A DNA stretch of 64,000 nucleotides from Gracilariopsis chorda (taxonomy: Eukaryota > Rhodophyta > Florideophyceae > Gracilariales > Gracilariaceae), in NCBI GenBank assembly GCA_003194525.1, contig NBIV01000309.1, positions 27,882-91,881 on the forward strand, written 5' to 3'. How positions within the stretch are numbered: the stretch's first letter is position 1; each line of letters opens with the position of its first letter. This document shows positions 22,325-34,829 of the stretch, one piece after another. Both the position numbers and the translations under genes were made by a program. The notes under the pieces were generated by a model that worked only from the letters and a program-made list of their open reading frames with translations, was not told the origin of the DNA and did not search any database.

Positions 22325-23300
22325 CTCGTTCTGGGACTATATCTGACTCAGAAGTTGAGACTGAAACTAACTCTGCTGTGAAAATCCCACGCTTTCATGG
22401 GAAGCGTGGTGAGAACTATACAGTATTGCGACTTCGACTTCGTGCAGTGTGTCGCATTAAAGGTGTTTGGAATGTAGTGGCGTCAACCCTGAATAAGTCA
22501 TGGAGTGCTACATTGACTCAAGATTCAAACTCCAGTGCTGCTACGAGCACTTCCCGACTCATGGCAAAACGCGAAAAGGCATGTGCAATTATCATCCGTC
22601 CACTTGGAGATGCCCCTCTACACGTAATCATGGATGTGGATGATGATTCGGGCCGTATGCTTACATTATTAGATGCACTTTATGCCTCTAATCGATTGGT
22701 ATCTCATATCGCTGTACAGACTGAACTGTTCCGAATGTCGTATAGCGGCCAAAGTATGTCGGAATATGTTGACCAGTGTGCCACGTTATTCTCACAGTTG
22801 GACCTAATGCAGAAGGAAGCTGCCATCCCAGAGATGAGGAGAGCTTGGAACTAAAGTGGGATTATGAGGCGACCACTTTGATTGACGAGTACAACGCGAG
22901 TACATCGCGCTTCAATGTGGTTCTCCCAGTTACAGTCGTGGTCGTAACCACAAAAAGAACCGGGGTAAGGGCAACGTCCGTCACTTTGGACCCAGCAGAT
23001 TATGAAACGGGGACGAAAATGATGGTAACCAATCAGATTGCAACTCCAACTTCCAGGCCGATGGGAGTGCTTATGCTGTTGCCAGTAAGGAAGGTTATCA
23101 TTACACCTTCTACGACCACGATGGTCATACGCAGTACCGATGCTACATAGACCCCAACAATTCGGACAACCGTTTTCCGAAAGTCATCTTGGACCAACTC
23201 AAAGCTAGTTCTGCTGACAACCCTAAACCGTCCGGGCAAGCCCCAACAACAAGATCCAAGAATGACTTCGCCGGGAGAGGTTTCGAGAATCTTATGGCGC
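22325..23300 (+). pseudogene. Copia A gag (remnant)
   Basis: Starts SDSEVETETNSAVKIPRFHG and continues through KREKACAIIIRPLGDAPLHV to about 22850. A stop and frame change follow, then LKWDYEATTLIDEYNA. The zinc knuckle near 23100 reads YTFYDHDGHTQYRC where C element relatives have CTFCxxDGHTQDRC, so two of the four metal ligands are lost. Gag normally forms the virus-like particle and binds the RNA. Confidence 0.8.
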
Positions 23301-24185
23301 TCCTATCTGCGTGTAATGGATTGTACACCTATGTGGGCAGCGGAGCCACCTCCCAATTCCCTTTGTTCTGCATCCACGTTTGTACCTAACACATTGGTCA
23401 ATATATCTCCGAGGTCGATTGAGCTTCGTGACAACACCACGGTTAATGCGACACAACAAGGAAATGTTTTACTGCCCTTCGTCGAGGCTAACCTGCGATT
23501 GACAGATGTACTGCTTGTAATAGATCTTGGATACAACTTGGTGTCTGTTGGTCGTATGGCCGATAAAGGCATTCAATCGATGTTCAGTGCAAGTGGGGTT
23601 CGCCTTACACACGAAGAAGGGCTTAAAATTGGATGTGGTCAACGATACATAAGCTCTATGTTGTACACGCTGCCACGTCCAATCGAGCACACCGATCACA
23701 GAACGCTCCTATCTGCTAATGACATAGATCTCACAAAGCAGTGGCACCGCCAACTTGCACATATGAACCCACGAGACCTTCAAAATGTACACGAGGAAGA
23801 TGAAAGACTCCCAAAGCTAAAAGAGATGGACGAGTTATGTCGGCCGTGCCGAAAGGGCAAAGGGCATAAACTTCCGTTTTTGGGAAAGTTTAAACGAGCA
23901 AAAGAGGTTGGACACATTGTGCACTCGGACGTCCTTGATCCTTTGCTTTCATTGTTTCCTGATCTTTTTCAATATGCGTCTGCACTCATCGATTGGCACT
24001 CTCAATATGCTCCACTTGGCTTTATGTTGCATAGATCTGAAATTGGTGATGTATTTGTGGGGATAAGGCAGAAGCTCCAGCAGCTTGGAGAAGCGCATGT
24101 GATGGTTCAGAACTTGCATTTGGACGATGCAGAAGAGTACATTGCTCTACAAGAGAACCCTGCCAATGATGTGCAGGGAACGTAG
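23300..24185 (+). pseudogene. Copia A protease and integrase (remnant)
   Basis: Protease reads VGSGATSQF where relatives have ADSGATSHF, so the catalytic Asp is replaced by Gly. The frame continues with the GAG-pre-integrase segment (QWHRQLAHMNPRDLQ, then CRPCRKGKGHKLPFLG). Integrase core residues are still visible: VHSDVLDPL (first Asp) and LDDAEEYIAL (second Asp). The frame ends at a TAG at 24183-24185, and the Glu region beyond is corrupted (NAERINGTMEE). Confidence 0.8.
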
Positions 24186-26214
24186 TTCTTATCTCCCTAT
24201 ACCCCGGAATAGAACGCCAATGCCGAGCGCATTAATGGCACTATGGAAGAAGCGGCTCCAGCTTTGCTGAATCAGGAAATTTACCAGGATAATTATGGCT
24301 GTATGCAATAAATTATGTTATATATGTTTGAAATAAAGTTCCCCATTCTACCACTGGCCTCACTCTGTACCTTTTACTGACTGGTAGTAAGCCGTCGTTG
24401 AAACACGCTAGAGTGTTTGGATGAGCAGCTTATGTATTCATAATGAACCGGACACTACGTTTGAGTCTCATGCACTTGAAAAAGTGTACTTGCAAACTCT
24501 AGAGCACGGTGTTTAGTTCTGATCACTGATGATTGTGAGATTCCTCGAATTGTGAGTTCCCGGCATGTCACTTTTGATGAATACAGTCCCTGGGGCATCA
24601 TATCTCATAAAATACATAGATGACGAAAGTAAATCAGACATTGGCTATAGTAGGGCTGGGTACAACAGCCGTAGTGAAAGCTCAGATGAGTTCTCACTTG
24701 ATGGTGTCGAATAACTTAGGTCTATCTCAGAAACTGGTACGACAGATGCACCGAATCATCTGGCAGGAACTGTGAATGATGATCAAATTCCAGTTTCAGA
24801 CCTTTCTGCTAGAGACACTGGTGCTGGCGAGGACAGTGACAAGGATTCTAGTGATCTTGGTGAGTCGAATGTTCATCCTGGACTAGGCTCCAGGTACCCC
24901 CGTCCAAATCGTGCACCACAAAGTTGGTGGCATTTGGCTGGTGCTGTTACTTCTCAAGTCGAAGTGACCACCATTGACGACCCAAAACTTCAGGCGGTAT
25001 TGTTCTCAACTCCATCGGAAAGAGCGCAATGGGTAAGCGCTATTGATGAAGAGGTCGCATCACTAAATGACAAAGGTACTTGGGTTCCAGATTACTCACC
25101 GCAGTCACAGACGCTACCTACACAGGTCATTCTTAAGGGAAAACGTGATGTATATGCCGCAGTTGACCGATTCCGAGCTCGTATCGTAGCAGAAGGAAAC
25201 CACCAGATCTATGGTCAGGATTACATCGAGACGTATGCACCAGTTGTGTCTTTTAACTTGGTCCGCATATTTCTCTACATCATGCTATGCATGCACATGT
25301 ATATCGCACAGGTTGACACTAAGACTCCGTTTCTGAATGGTGACTTGAAGTAAGAAGTTTGCGTATTGTCTCCAAGTGGTATCTCTGGGCTGAAGTCGCA
25401 ATTATACAAACTTCTAAAGCGGATATATGGAATCAAGCAGGCTCATCTTGGGTGGCACACCAACTTCAGTACTGAAATTAAAGGAATAGGATTTGAAGAA
25501 CTGCCTAGTGCACCATGTGTATTTCGACGGAAGTTGACCAGTAACATCTACGCGTACATCCTGGTATACGTGGATGACCTGCTCATGTTTACGCCAAGCA
25601 CTGAAGAACGGTCCTGAATCTTGGAGGACCTCAATGCATTGTATGACCTGAGGGTTGAAGATCGTGTCAGATTCTACCTCGGTGTTGAGTTTACCTGAAA
25701 GATGGACTGCAATTGGCAGCTGCTTGGTGTAAAACTCGCGCAACCCATATATATCGAAGAGATACTGCGCAGTTTAGGACTGCAGAATTCAAAACCAGCA
25801 CCAAGCCCTATGTTGGAATCGTTCTTTACTTCACTTGATGTGGAGGAGGAAAAATCACCTCGTGATGTTCAAATGTATCAACAGATGATCGGGTCTCTGC
25901 TGTTATTGGCACTACGTACTAGGGTGTATATACTTGCTCCTGTTCTCATCCTGGCTCGTTTTCAGAGTGTTCCTACCGCTTGGCATCACAGAGCTGTGAA
26001 GTGTGTGCTCAGGTACCTGTGTGGAACGTGACAGCATGGGCTGTGCTACAGGCCTGGATCGCTAGATCTGCATGGTTTTGTGGACTCTGACTACGCTGGA
26101 GATACTACGAGTCGGAAGTCAATGTCCGGGTATATCGTCAGACTTCGGTCAGAAACCTGCTGGTATGGTGGTAGAAAACAAGCGTGGGTTGCGCTATCAA
26201 CTGGCGAAATGGAG
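24186..26214 (+). pseudogene. Copia A RT and RNase H (remnant, recombinant)
   Basis: One reading frame can be followed from 24772 with stops at about 25351, 25615, 25695 and 26028. RT motifs are QVDTKTPFLNGDLK, ELPSAPCVF and LVYVDDLLMF (YVDD intact), then YLGVEFT and QQMIGSLLLLALRTR. RNase H reads GFVDSDYAGDTTSRKSMSGY and stops at STGE. Up to about 25885 the DNA is closest to element B. From about 25905 it is nearly identical to element C. The identical block CAGATGATCGGGTCTCTGCT marks the switch. Confidence 0.8.
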
Positions 26215-26750
26215 TGTTGATGTTAGCACATGGTCGAGTGCCTGGTAGTCCTGGGACATCATGGTGCAGCACTTGGAAACAAAGTTTCACATAACGGAGG
26301 GCTGTTTTTGAGAGCTGCTTTGCAAAAGCACATATGCGTGTGTTCTCAAACCCAACGTGAAACGGGCCTATGATTGGCTACTGCATATACTCATATGCAA
26401 TGCATTGGTTAGAAGTGTTGTGCATCGTATGGGTCAATGGAACTGAACCGGCCGCTTGGCATAAGGTGAATGGGCATGGTACTTAGGAATATGTGTGGCT
26501 ACATCTGGTTTACAGTTGCATGCAGGTGTTGCATATGTGCAGTTCTGCAAGTAAGCACGTGCCCTGCACGCAACACACCTAGGGTATGTACATGGATGCG
26601 GTGGCATGTGAATTTGTGCTTTGTCATAGTCATGATGATGCAGTAGGTGTTTACACAGTGCTGTCACATGCTGGCACATTGTTGGCATGTCTGTTTCACT
26701 TGTTGCGCATTGTTGGCTGCTCGGTTCACTTGGTGTGCGTGGTTGTGTTC
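26215..26750 (+). repeat. Copia A 3' LTR, truncated
   Basis: Begins TGTTGATGTTAGCACATGG, like B LTRs (TGTTGATGTTAGCACGTGG). It carries the shared U3 cassette at about 26320-26400 and stops about 265 bp short of full length (B LTRs are 801 bp). Confidence 0.75.
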
Positions 26751-28966
26751 GGAGGAGTCATCTAGTGCCACAATGAAACAAGCGTCTGTTTCTAGTGCGA
26801 CCCAGACACCCTCCCATATACTTGCAAAGCGCGAAAAGGCATGTGCAATCATCATTGGTGCACTTGGTGATGCCCCACTGCGTGTAGTCATGGATGTGGA
26901 TGATGACCCTGGTCGCATGCTTCAACTACGTGATGCTAGATATGCCTCAAACAGGACTGTGTCTCGTATAGCTGTGCAGACTCAGCTGTTCAGAATGTCA
27001 TACAAAGGCCAAAACATGTCTGAGTATGTGGACCAGTTTGCCTCTCTGTTCTCGCAGCTGGACCGCATGTGCAAGGATGCGGCTATACCTGAGTCTCACA
27101 AGGCACCTATGCTTCTGGCCTCTATTGACCCCAACTGCTCTTTGGAGTCAACTGCAGCAGCACTTAGGACCAAGGAGATCTCCGAACTGAGATGGGACTA
27201 TGTGGCGACAACCCTGATTGATGAATATAATGCTCGTCAAATGCGGTCAGGTAGTTCCGGCAGAGGTCTTAATCGCAAAAAGAACAGGAACAAGGGTGGT
27301 GCCCGTATAAGTGGACACAGCAGTTCATCCATTGGTAATGAAAATGATGGTAACGCGTCAGATTCAACCATTGTTAACGACCCCACTGGTCGTGCGTATG
27401 CTGCTGGAAGCAGAAACGGGTACCACTGCACCTTCTGCGACAGTGATGGACATATTCAAGACCGATGTCACGTGAATCCAGACAACCCTAACAACCATCC
27501 GCCACAAGCAATCTTGGACCAGCTGAGGGTGAAAGCAGTTGAGAAGCCAAAGCGTTGTGGGAAGTCATCCAGTAGAGCGTCCAAAGTTGAGATTGCTGGT
27601 GTTGCTAATGAGAAGTCTTCAGTGGTACCGCCAGCTATTACTCACACCGAAATTTATGCGGACAGTGGTGGTACGTCTCATTTCTTCTGTTCTGTATCTG
27701 CGTTCGTTCCAGACACACTGATTGACATACCAGAGAAGACAATTGAGCTAGCTGACAACAACACGGTTATTGCCGCGCAACAAGGAGATGTCATACTACC
27801 CTTCTCGGATGGGAACCTCAGGTTGTCGAAAGTGCTGCTAGTTCCGAATCTTGGATATAACCTAGTATCTGTAGGTCGCTTAGCTGACAAGGGTATCCAG
27901 TCATGGTTCTGTGGTAAGCAGGTAACCGTACAACATGAGGACGGGTTTGACATTGGACACGGGACTCGTCATAATCGGTCCCGTCTATACATGCTACCCA
28001 ACCCCATTGACCATTGGGATACATCCAAGATGTTTTCTGCAACAGACGACAGCACAAGTACATTGTGGCATCGCAGACTGGCACATATGAATGAGCATGA
28101 CCTACAAAAGGTTCATGAACATGTCGACGGAGTCCCAGAACTCAAGAGCATGGAGGAGATATGTCGATCGTGTCTGCTTGGCAAAGCACATAAACTGCCA
28201 TTTCTAGGCAAGTTTGAAATATCTGACAACGTTGGAGACCTTGTGCACTCAGAAATTATGGGTCCATTAGTGCCATCGTTCCCAGATCGACTCCGGTATG
28301 CATCTGGATTTGTGGATGATCACTCGCGATATGCAGTACTTGGGTTCATGATGCATAGGTTTGAGATTGCAAAAGTGTTCTCGGGTGTGACGCAGAAGCT
28401 CAAACCGCTTGGAGGAAAGCATGTGCTTATTCGAAAACTGCCCTCTGACAATGCAGAAGAATACATTGCCTTGCAAGAGAATCCCAAGAATGGTCGCCAG
28501 GAGGTATCGTTTTCTCCACCGTATACCCCAGAACATAATGCTATTGCAGAGCGAATCAATCGCACTATGGGTGAAACTGCCCGAGCTTTGCTCATTCAAG
28601 CAAACCTTTTAGAATGTTTGTGGTCGTATGCACTAAAACATGTTATTTATGTTCGCAATAGAGTGTCGCACTCCACCACCGGCGTAACACCATATGTGCT
28701 AGTGACCGAAACTAGGGCTTCTTTGAAGTATGTCAGAGTATTTGGATGTGCCGCATATGTATTAAAAATAAACCCGGGCACCAAGTTCTAGTGTCGTGCA
28801 CTTGAGGGAGTGTACTTGCAGACTCTTGAGCATGGTGTTTATGAGGTCCTAGTTACTGATGGCGACGATATTCCTCGAATAGTAAGGTCCCGTCATGTCA
28901 CTTTTGATGAATCTAGGTTCCCTTGTGCACCATATCTCAGGAACTATATGGATGACGAAAGCACAT
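26751..28966 (+). mobile_element. Copia element D (5'- and 3'-truncated)
   Basis: Begins abruptly in gag, at a point equal to about codon 38 of B, directly after the truncated A LTR, and ends where an X LTR is inserted (28967). It has no LTR, leader or RT of its own in the window. What survives is nearly intact, with one stop. Confidence 0.8.
26757..28966 (+). pseudogene. Copia D gag-protease-integrase fragment
   Basis: One open frame runs to 28791. It holds gag (KREKACAIIIGALGDAPLRV, RTVSRIAVQTQLFRMSY), a complete zinc knuckle CTFCDSDGHIQDRC near 27430, protease IYADSGGTSHFF near 27655 with DSG intact, the zinc-binding pre-integrase (LWHRRLAHMN ... CRSCLLGKAHK) and the integrase core. The first catalytic residue is Glu (VHSEIMGPL) where relatives have Asp. 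SDNAEEY and AIAERINRT supply the second Asp and the Glu. A TAG at 28789-28791 interrupts KINPGTKF/CRALEGVY, then the frame continues to MDDEST, where X element E cuts in. The long open frame extends upstream only because it reads through A's LTR. Confidence 0.85.
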
Positions 28967-29745
28967 TGTTTAAAGTTGAAAGGAAGTTGAGGGGATGGAA
29001 GGGAAGTTCGCCAGCTCTCGCTTGGATTTACTTGGAGGTCCTTCAGGCACATCTTATGTACCACTCTAAACTCGAATTGCGCAGGAACACCAACTACAAG
29101 TAAAACCTAAACCACTAAGCAGGGACACTCAATACTACCAATCATCATCTAACATGACATAGCCAGATCAGCACAACCTCATTACATCAACGCACACCAA
29201 CGCACCAACGTTCCGTAATAGTTACGTGCATACACATGACCATGACAAGGCACAAAATCACGACTCCAACACACGCCAGCACATGCCAACACATCACGGT
29301 AAGTCAACACGTCACAGTAAGTCGGCACGTAACCTGTGGTGTTAGTGCCATGTCATCATGTGGCAATGCACACAACACACACGTCATCAATATACCCGTG
29401 CATGTGTAAACCTGTTGTCAGTGCATGCGCACCTTACCATTGTACCAACCACTGCTGTACCACTTGTACCAGCTGTCAACCACTTCACCAGTATCCCCTG
29501 CACACAACGTACACTGTGACCACTGTAGTAGCTGGACACGTGGGTGTGTCCAACCGATCCAGTTATGCCATACCACTTGTACGCACCACGTTGCATATGT
29601 ACATTTGCAGTAGCCAATCAGAAGCCAGTTTCACGTTGAGTTCGCGCACACGCGCATATGCGCTTTTGCAGAGGTACCCTCTAAAACAGCCCATGCTCCC
29701 CGGAACATTTGGTTTTCAGTGACAGCACAGGTACTACTGCCAACA
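28967..29745 (-). repeat. X copy E 3' LTR
   Basis: 779 bp. Read on minus it starts TGTTGGCAGTAGTACC and ends AACTTTAAACA, where other copies end AACTTTCAACA. The C-rich 29746-29752 and CTCTGTC next to it are the complement of the polypurine tract. Confidence 0.93.
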
Positions 29746-29765
29746 CCCCCCCTCTGTCACTGACT

Positions 29766-31631
29766 TCAAAGGTCTAAGGGCAGCAAGCCATAGTCACCGC
29801 GGAACCTTGCCAACTTAACTCGACCTAGCGCTTTCGTCAGCATATCGGCAACCATGTCTTCCGTGGAACAGTACTGTAACTGGACGGTTTTGTCGCGTAG
29901 AGCCTCTCTGGTGAAGTGAAAGCGAATATCAATGTGCTTAGTACGCTTGTTCACAACTCCATTTCGAGCAAGGTCGATGCAACCTTGGTTGTCCACGTAG
30001 ACAGTTGTGGGCTCAACCATTAGCGTCACTGACTCATCCACGTGCAGTCCACTTGCGTTGCCAATGCCACTCCACAGTCCTCTCAGCCAGATCGCTTCCT
30101 TCGTCCCACTGCACAGACTCACATACTCAGCCTCAGCGCTAGACAATGCAACTACTTCCTGTTGGCGCGAGCTCCAAGACACAGGAGCACCGCACATCAT
30201 GAACACATACCCACTGGTGGACTTGCGGCTGGATGTATCACCTGCCCAGTCAAAGTCTACGTATCCATACAGCTGAGTATCAGTCGTGGTGCCATAAGTA
30301 ATTCCGAGGGAGCGAGTGCCATTGAGGTAACGCAGAACACGCTTGACCGCTTTCCAATGAGTCTCTCCAGGTTTCTCGACATACTTGGCTAGCTTGGAAC
30401 TGCAAACAAGATGTCCGGTCGAGTACCAACAGAGAGATACATCAGACAACCGATCACCTGACGATATGGGATGTTTGTCAGAGGCTCTTCTACCTTACTG
30501 AGGTCAGCACCAGAGTCCATCGGAGTGTCCATTGGTTTGCACTGCAACATGCCAAAACGTTCTAAGACCTTACGCGTGTATGCAGACTGTGTCAGGTACA
30601 GCTGTCTGTTGGATCGATCACGATGGATCTCGAACCCAAGTACCATGCGCGCTTCACTGAGATCCTTCATCTGAAAACGTTTTGACAGTTCACGCTTTAC
30701 GCGATTTATTGTCTCCATACTTGGGCTCGCAATGAGCAAGTCGTCCGCATAAAGAGCAATGATCACAAGCGCTCCCAGTACCTCTCCGGTGTAGACGCAC
30801 TCGTCTGCAACGTTTGGCTTCAGACCCATCCAACCCACGAGGAACAAGCACATCTTTGCAAACCACTGCCCTGATGCCTATCGTAGCCCATAGATGGCTT
30901 CTTGAGAAGGCATACCAAGTCCTCGTTCCCAGGTTTGATGAATCCGTCCGGCTGCTCCATGTACACAGTCTCTTCCAGGTCGCCATTCAAGAATGCAGTC
31001 TTCACATCCATCTGGTGCAGATGATAGTTCTGCACTGCTACAATGGACAGAATCATTCTAATGGATGTGAATTTGACCACTGGTGCATACGTCTCGGAGA
31101 CGTCTACACCTTCGATCTGCAGAAACCCTCGAGCCACCACACGAGCCTTGTACCTCACTGTCGGATCATCGTTGTTGCCAGCCTCATATTTTTGCACAAA
31201 TACCCACTTGGATGATATCACGTTGCTGTCAGCTGGCCTTGGCACTAACTCCCATGTGTCGTGCTCCATCAGAGACTCGTACTCACTGTTCATGGCCTTG
31301 GTCCACGCTTTTGAATCAGGACGTCACACCGCATCCGAGTATGAGGATGGGATGTCATCACTGGCAGTGAGTAGGGCAGTTCCGCGTCACCACGAGGTAG
31401 GCGCTCTACGCTCACGAGTGGATCTCCGAAGTGGTTGTGGATCTAGTACGTCTGGCTCAACTTCTGTCTCAGCTGTAGGCTCATCGTGGCCACTGCCTGA
31501 AGCTTCTTCTGGTGGAGTATCTGGTGCAGCGGGTTCAACTTGGGCAGCATCGGTGGGTGTAGTAGAGGTGGAGGTGATGTTTGATTTCGGCTTGTCCGAG
31601 ATGTCGATCTCAGCATAGTCGTCATCATCAA
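29766..31631 (-). pseudogene. X copy E integrase tail, RT and RNase H (broken)
   Basis: Same protein as the C-terminal half of X2. RNase H reads YGYVDFDWAGDTSSRKSTSG and YVDNQGCIDLARNG. RT reads QMDVKTAFLNGDLEETVYME, and its catalytic box is LYADDLLIAS (YADD instead of YVDD). Lesions are a one-base deletion near 30398 (after RPDILFAV), another near 30890 (KKPSMG for KKAIYG), TGA for Ser near 31323 and TGA for Trp near 31408. The frame stops at the C insertion and resumes at 37850. Confidence 0.88.
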
Positions 31632-31636
31632 GGTGG
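31632..31636. repeat. Target-site duplication of element C, left
   Basis: GGTGG against CGTGG at 37850-37854. The uninterrupted X sequence has CGTGG, so the left copy has one substitution. Confidence 0.75.
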
Positions 31637-32370
31637 TGTTGCAACGCACGCGGGTTATGAAAACAAAAGGGAAGAAACAACGGGAGGAAGAAGAAACAAG
31701 AAAATAAAACAAGGAAGGTTGTCAGCCTTAGTCGACCAGTTTACTCGACAGCAGGCAAAGCCAATCTACATACACCCTACCGCACACACTTCACCGTCGT
31801 CGCGGCAAGCGACGGCGGTGGTTGCACCATTACACTACACGTTATTCGTGTGTGCAGGTGTACACGAAAAGCGCACACAATCTAGAGGGTCACAATTTCA
31901 AATAACTAAATCAATCAATGCGGCAAATCCATTGCCAGTCCCTTGATCTGCAACCAGCTCTAAAAAAATCAACAATTACCATCCTGGCACTCCAACCCCT
32001 CCGCGCAGCCCGCAAACGCACATTGTCCCAAATCACCCAATACAGCTCCCATTCGCATCTTCGGCATTGCAGCACAACCGTCTACTGCGCGCACACTTGG
32101 ACCAACCACATTGCTCCACTTGTGCATATCCGCAATCCAGTACCATAAACTCCATAACACTTGTACGGTATACAATGCATATAGCATTTTGCAGTAGCCA
32201 ATCACATTGCCGTTTCACGTTGGGTTTGAGCAGAGGCGCATATGCGCTTTTGGAGCGAGGGGCTCCAAAAGTGCCCATTGTCCCCTGAAGGTTTGGTTTT
32301 GGACCAAGCTGACACCTTCTGTGGGGGTTGGCCAGGCACTCGACCACTTGTAGAGTTCAACACTTCAACA
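31637..32370 (-). repeat. Element C 3' LTR
   Basis: Read on minus it starts TGTTGAAGTGTTGAACTC and ends CGTTGCAACA. It matches 37117-37849. It includes the U3 cassette shared by all copia families here. Confidence 0.94.
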
Positions 32371-34829
32371 CTCCTTCTCGAGTTCCTGTCCAAGACCAAG
32401 CCGTTTGAGAATTGCATTAACACTCATACGTCCCAATGGCTTGGTGAGTAAATCGGCATCATTCAGCTCACTTGGGACGTATTGAACACTAATCACATTG
32501 TCTCTTATGAGATGTCGGATAAAGTGAACCTTTACATCAATGTGCTTAGCACGACTAGAAGGACACCTTTCACCACCAGCCCACTCCAATGCGCACTGGT
32601 TGTCAGAGTGTAGAGGAACCAAAGGTTTCATGTCGAAGCCGCATTCCCGTAGCACACGAGCAACCCATACCACTTCCTGTGCAGCCAAAGTCAGAGCATA
32701 GTACTCCGCCTCGCCAGTGGATAGCGCAACTGACGCTTGTTTTCTACCACCATACCAGCAGGTTGCTGACCCAAGTTTAACGATATACCCGGACATCGAC
32801 TTCCGACTCGTAGTATCTCCAGCGTAGTCAGAGTCCACAAAACCATGCAGATCTAGCGATCCAGGCCTGTAGCATAGCCCATGCTGTCGCGTTCCACAAA
32901 GGTACCTGAGCACACGCTTCACTGCTTTGTGACACCAAGCGGTAGGAGCACTCTGAAAACGAGCCAGGATGAGAACTGGTGCAAGTATATCCAACCTAGT
33001 ACGTAGTGCCAAGTACAGCAGAGACCCGATCATCTGCTGGTACAACTGCACATCCATTGGTGATTTGTCCTCCTCCATTGCTAGAGATGTGAAGAAGCAC
33101 TCCACCATAGGGCTAGGTACTGGCTTAGCGTTCTGGAGACCAAATCGTCGAAGTATACTTTCAATATACAGCGACTGTCCCAGCTTGACACCAAGGAGTT
33201 GTCCGGCTGTACCTATCTTCCATGACAGCTCCACGCCAAGGTACAGAGTGATTCGGTTCTCAATGCGGAGGTCATAGAGTGTTTTGAGCTCCTCCAACAC
33301 CGTAGTCCGTTGCTCCAGCGTTGGCGTGAACACCAGAATGTCGTCCACATATACGAGTATGTAGGCATACATGCCATCTCCAACCTTTCGCTTGAATACG
33401 CACGGTGCGCTGGGTAGTTCCTCAAAACCCAACCTCTTCATGTCTGCTTTGAACTTGGTGTGCCATGCTAGATGAGCCTGTTTCAAACCGTACATAGCCT
33501 TGAGTAACTTATGGCACTTTGTGGTCAGACCAGGAACACCACGCGGCGACATCACCCACACGTCTTCTTTAAGCTCACCGTTGAGAAATGCAGTCTTAAC
33601 ATCTACTTGAGCCACATACATCTGAAGACAAAGTGCGACGTACAGGAACATGCGGACCAGGCTAAATGGCACTACTGGCGCGTATGTCTCCATGTAGTTC
33701 TGCCCGTATGTCTGGTGATTGCCACCAGCCAAAACCCTAGCCTTGAATCTCTCAACTGATCCTTTGGCATCGCGCTTTACGTTTAGAATGACATGAGTAG
33801 GAAGAGGCTGAGAGGCAGGTGATTCATCCTCCTCCCAAGTGTTCTTCTCCTCCAGAGATGTCAGTTCTTCATCAATGGCACTCTTCCAAAGGCTCTGCTC
33901 AGGTGGTGTGGCAGACAGTGCTTCGCCCAGAGTAGGTTCATCACTGGTAGTAATATCCATTTGTGACGTTGCACTACCGGCCATGTACCACCACTTAGCT
34001 GGTGCACGTCGTGTACGGCGAGGATAGCGAGGTTCTGGTTCAGATTCCGGTAAGACATCAGTGTCCGAAGTATGTTGACTAGCACTTGGGGCATGCTCAC
34101 CACAATTGTCTGGGTCCAAATCGTCACCAGAAGTATGCTCGCTATCATCTGGATGATCGGTACCGCTTTCAATGCTCTGTGCCGTTGGTATAGGAGTGGA
34201 TTCAATATGTTCCGTATCACTCTCAATGTCGAATGGGGTGTCCACAGAAACCATACTACCACTCTCAGTATCGATTTCAGAGTGATCTGTGCATTCATAA
34301 GTATCATCTGATGCACCTTCATCACTCATAACATGTTCCAGAAATGGTACCCCAGGGAACTTGGACTCGTCAAATGTCACATGCCGAGACTTTACAATGC
34401 GTGGAATCTCATCACTATCATTGACTAAAACATCATACACACCATGCTCAAGAGTCTGCAAGTACACTCCCTCAAGTGCACGAGACTCGAACTTGGTATC
34501 CGGTTTCATCTTAAGCACGAACGCAGCACACCCAAACACTTTGACATGCTTCAGGGATGGTTTTGAACCAGTCATCAAAAGGTAAGGGCTGCTTCCAGTT
34601 GCTGAGTGATAAACCCTATTGCGAACATGTATGACGTGCTTTAATGCGTATGGCCACAAGCACTCTGGGAGACTTGCCTGTATGAGCAAAGCTCGAGCAG
34701 CTTCCTCCATAGTGCGATTGATGCGCTCGGCTATTGCATTGTGTTCCGGAGTATACGGAGGAGAGAAAGAAGTGTCTTGAAGATTGTTGGCAGGGTTCAG
34801 TTGCAACGCAATATACTCATAGATTAGCA
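32365..34829 (-). CDS. Element C integrase end, RT and RNase H
   Basis: An open frame of about 820 codons with no lesion, but no ATG at its start, because it begins at the deletion point (IYEYIALQ). It holds the end of integrase (PEHNAIAERINRTMEE, with the catalytic Glu), a Ser/Asp-rich linker (about residues 165-270), then RT (VDVKTAFLNGELKEDVW, KAMYGLKQAHLAWH, LVYVDDILVF with YVDD intact) and RNase H (FVDSDYAGDTTSRKSMSGY, ALSTGEAEYYAL, DNQCALEWAGGE, RAKHIDVKVHF). It ends LGQELEKEC with the TGA overlapping the LTR start. RT-RNase H look functional; integrase cannot be. The frame overlaps gag by about 14 bp in a different phase. Confidence 0.9.

Larger units (their letters stand above)
21840..26750 (+). 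mobile_element. Copia element A (degenerate, mosaic)
   Basis: Ty1/copia order on plus: leader, gag, protease, integrase, RT, RNase H, then a truncated 3' LTR at 26215-26750. No 5' LTR or primer site remains. Gag, protease and most of RT resemble element B, while RNase H (about 25.9-26.2 kb) is nearly identical to element C, so A is a recombinant. RNase H is cut short: the frame goes from STGE directly to the LTR start TGTTGATG. There are many stops and frameshifts. The 3' LTR lacks its R-U5 end and runs straight into gag of element D. Confidence 0.85.

Noticed and set aside
29336..29722. 128-codon frames repeated at 29336, 44732, 51070, 53202 and 59246
   Set aside because: All lie in X LTRs in the same antisense phase and are repeated because the LTR is repeated. 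No motif is present.
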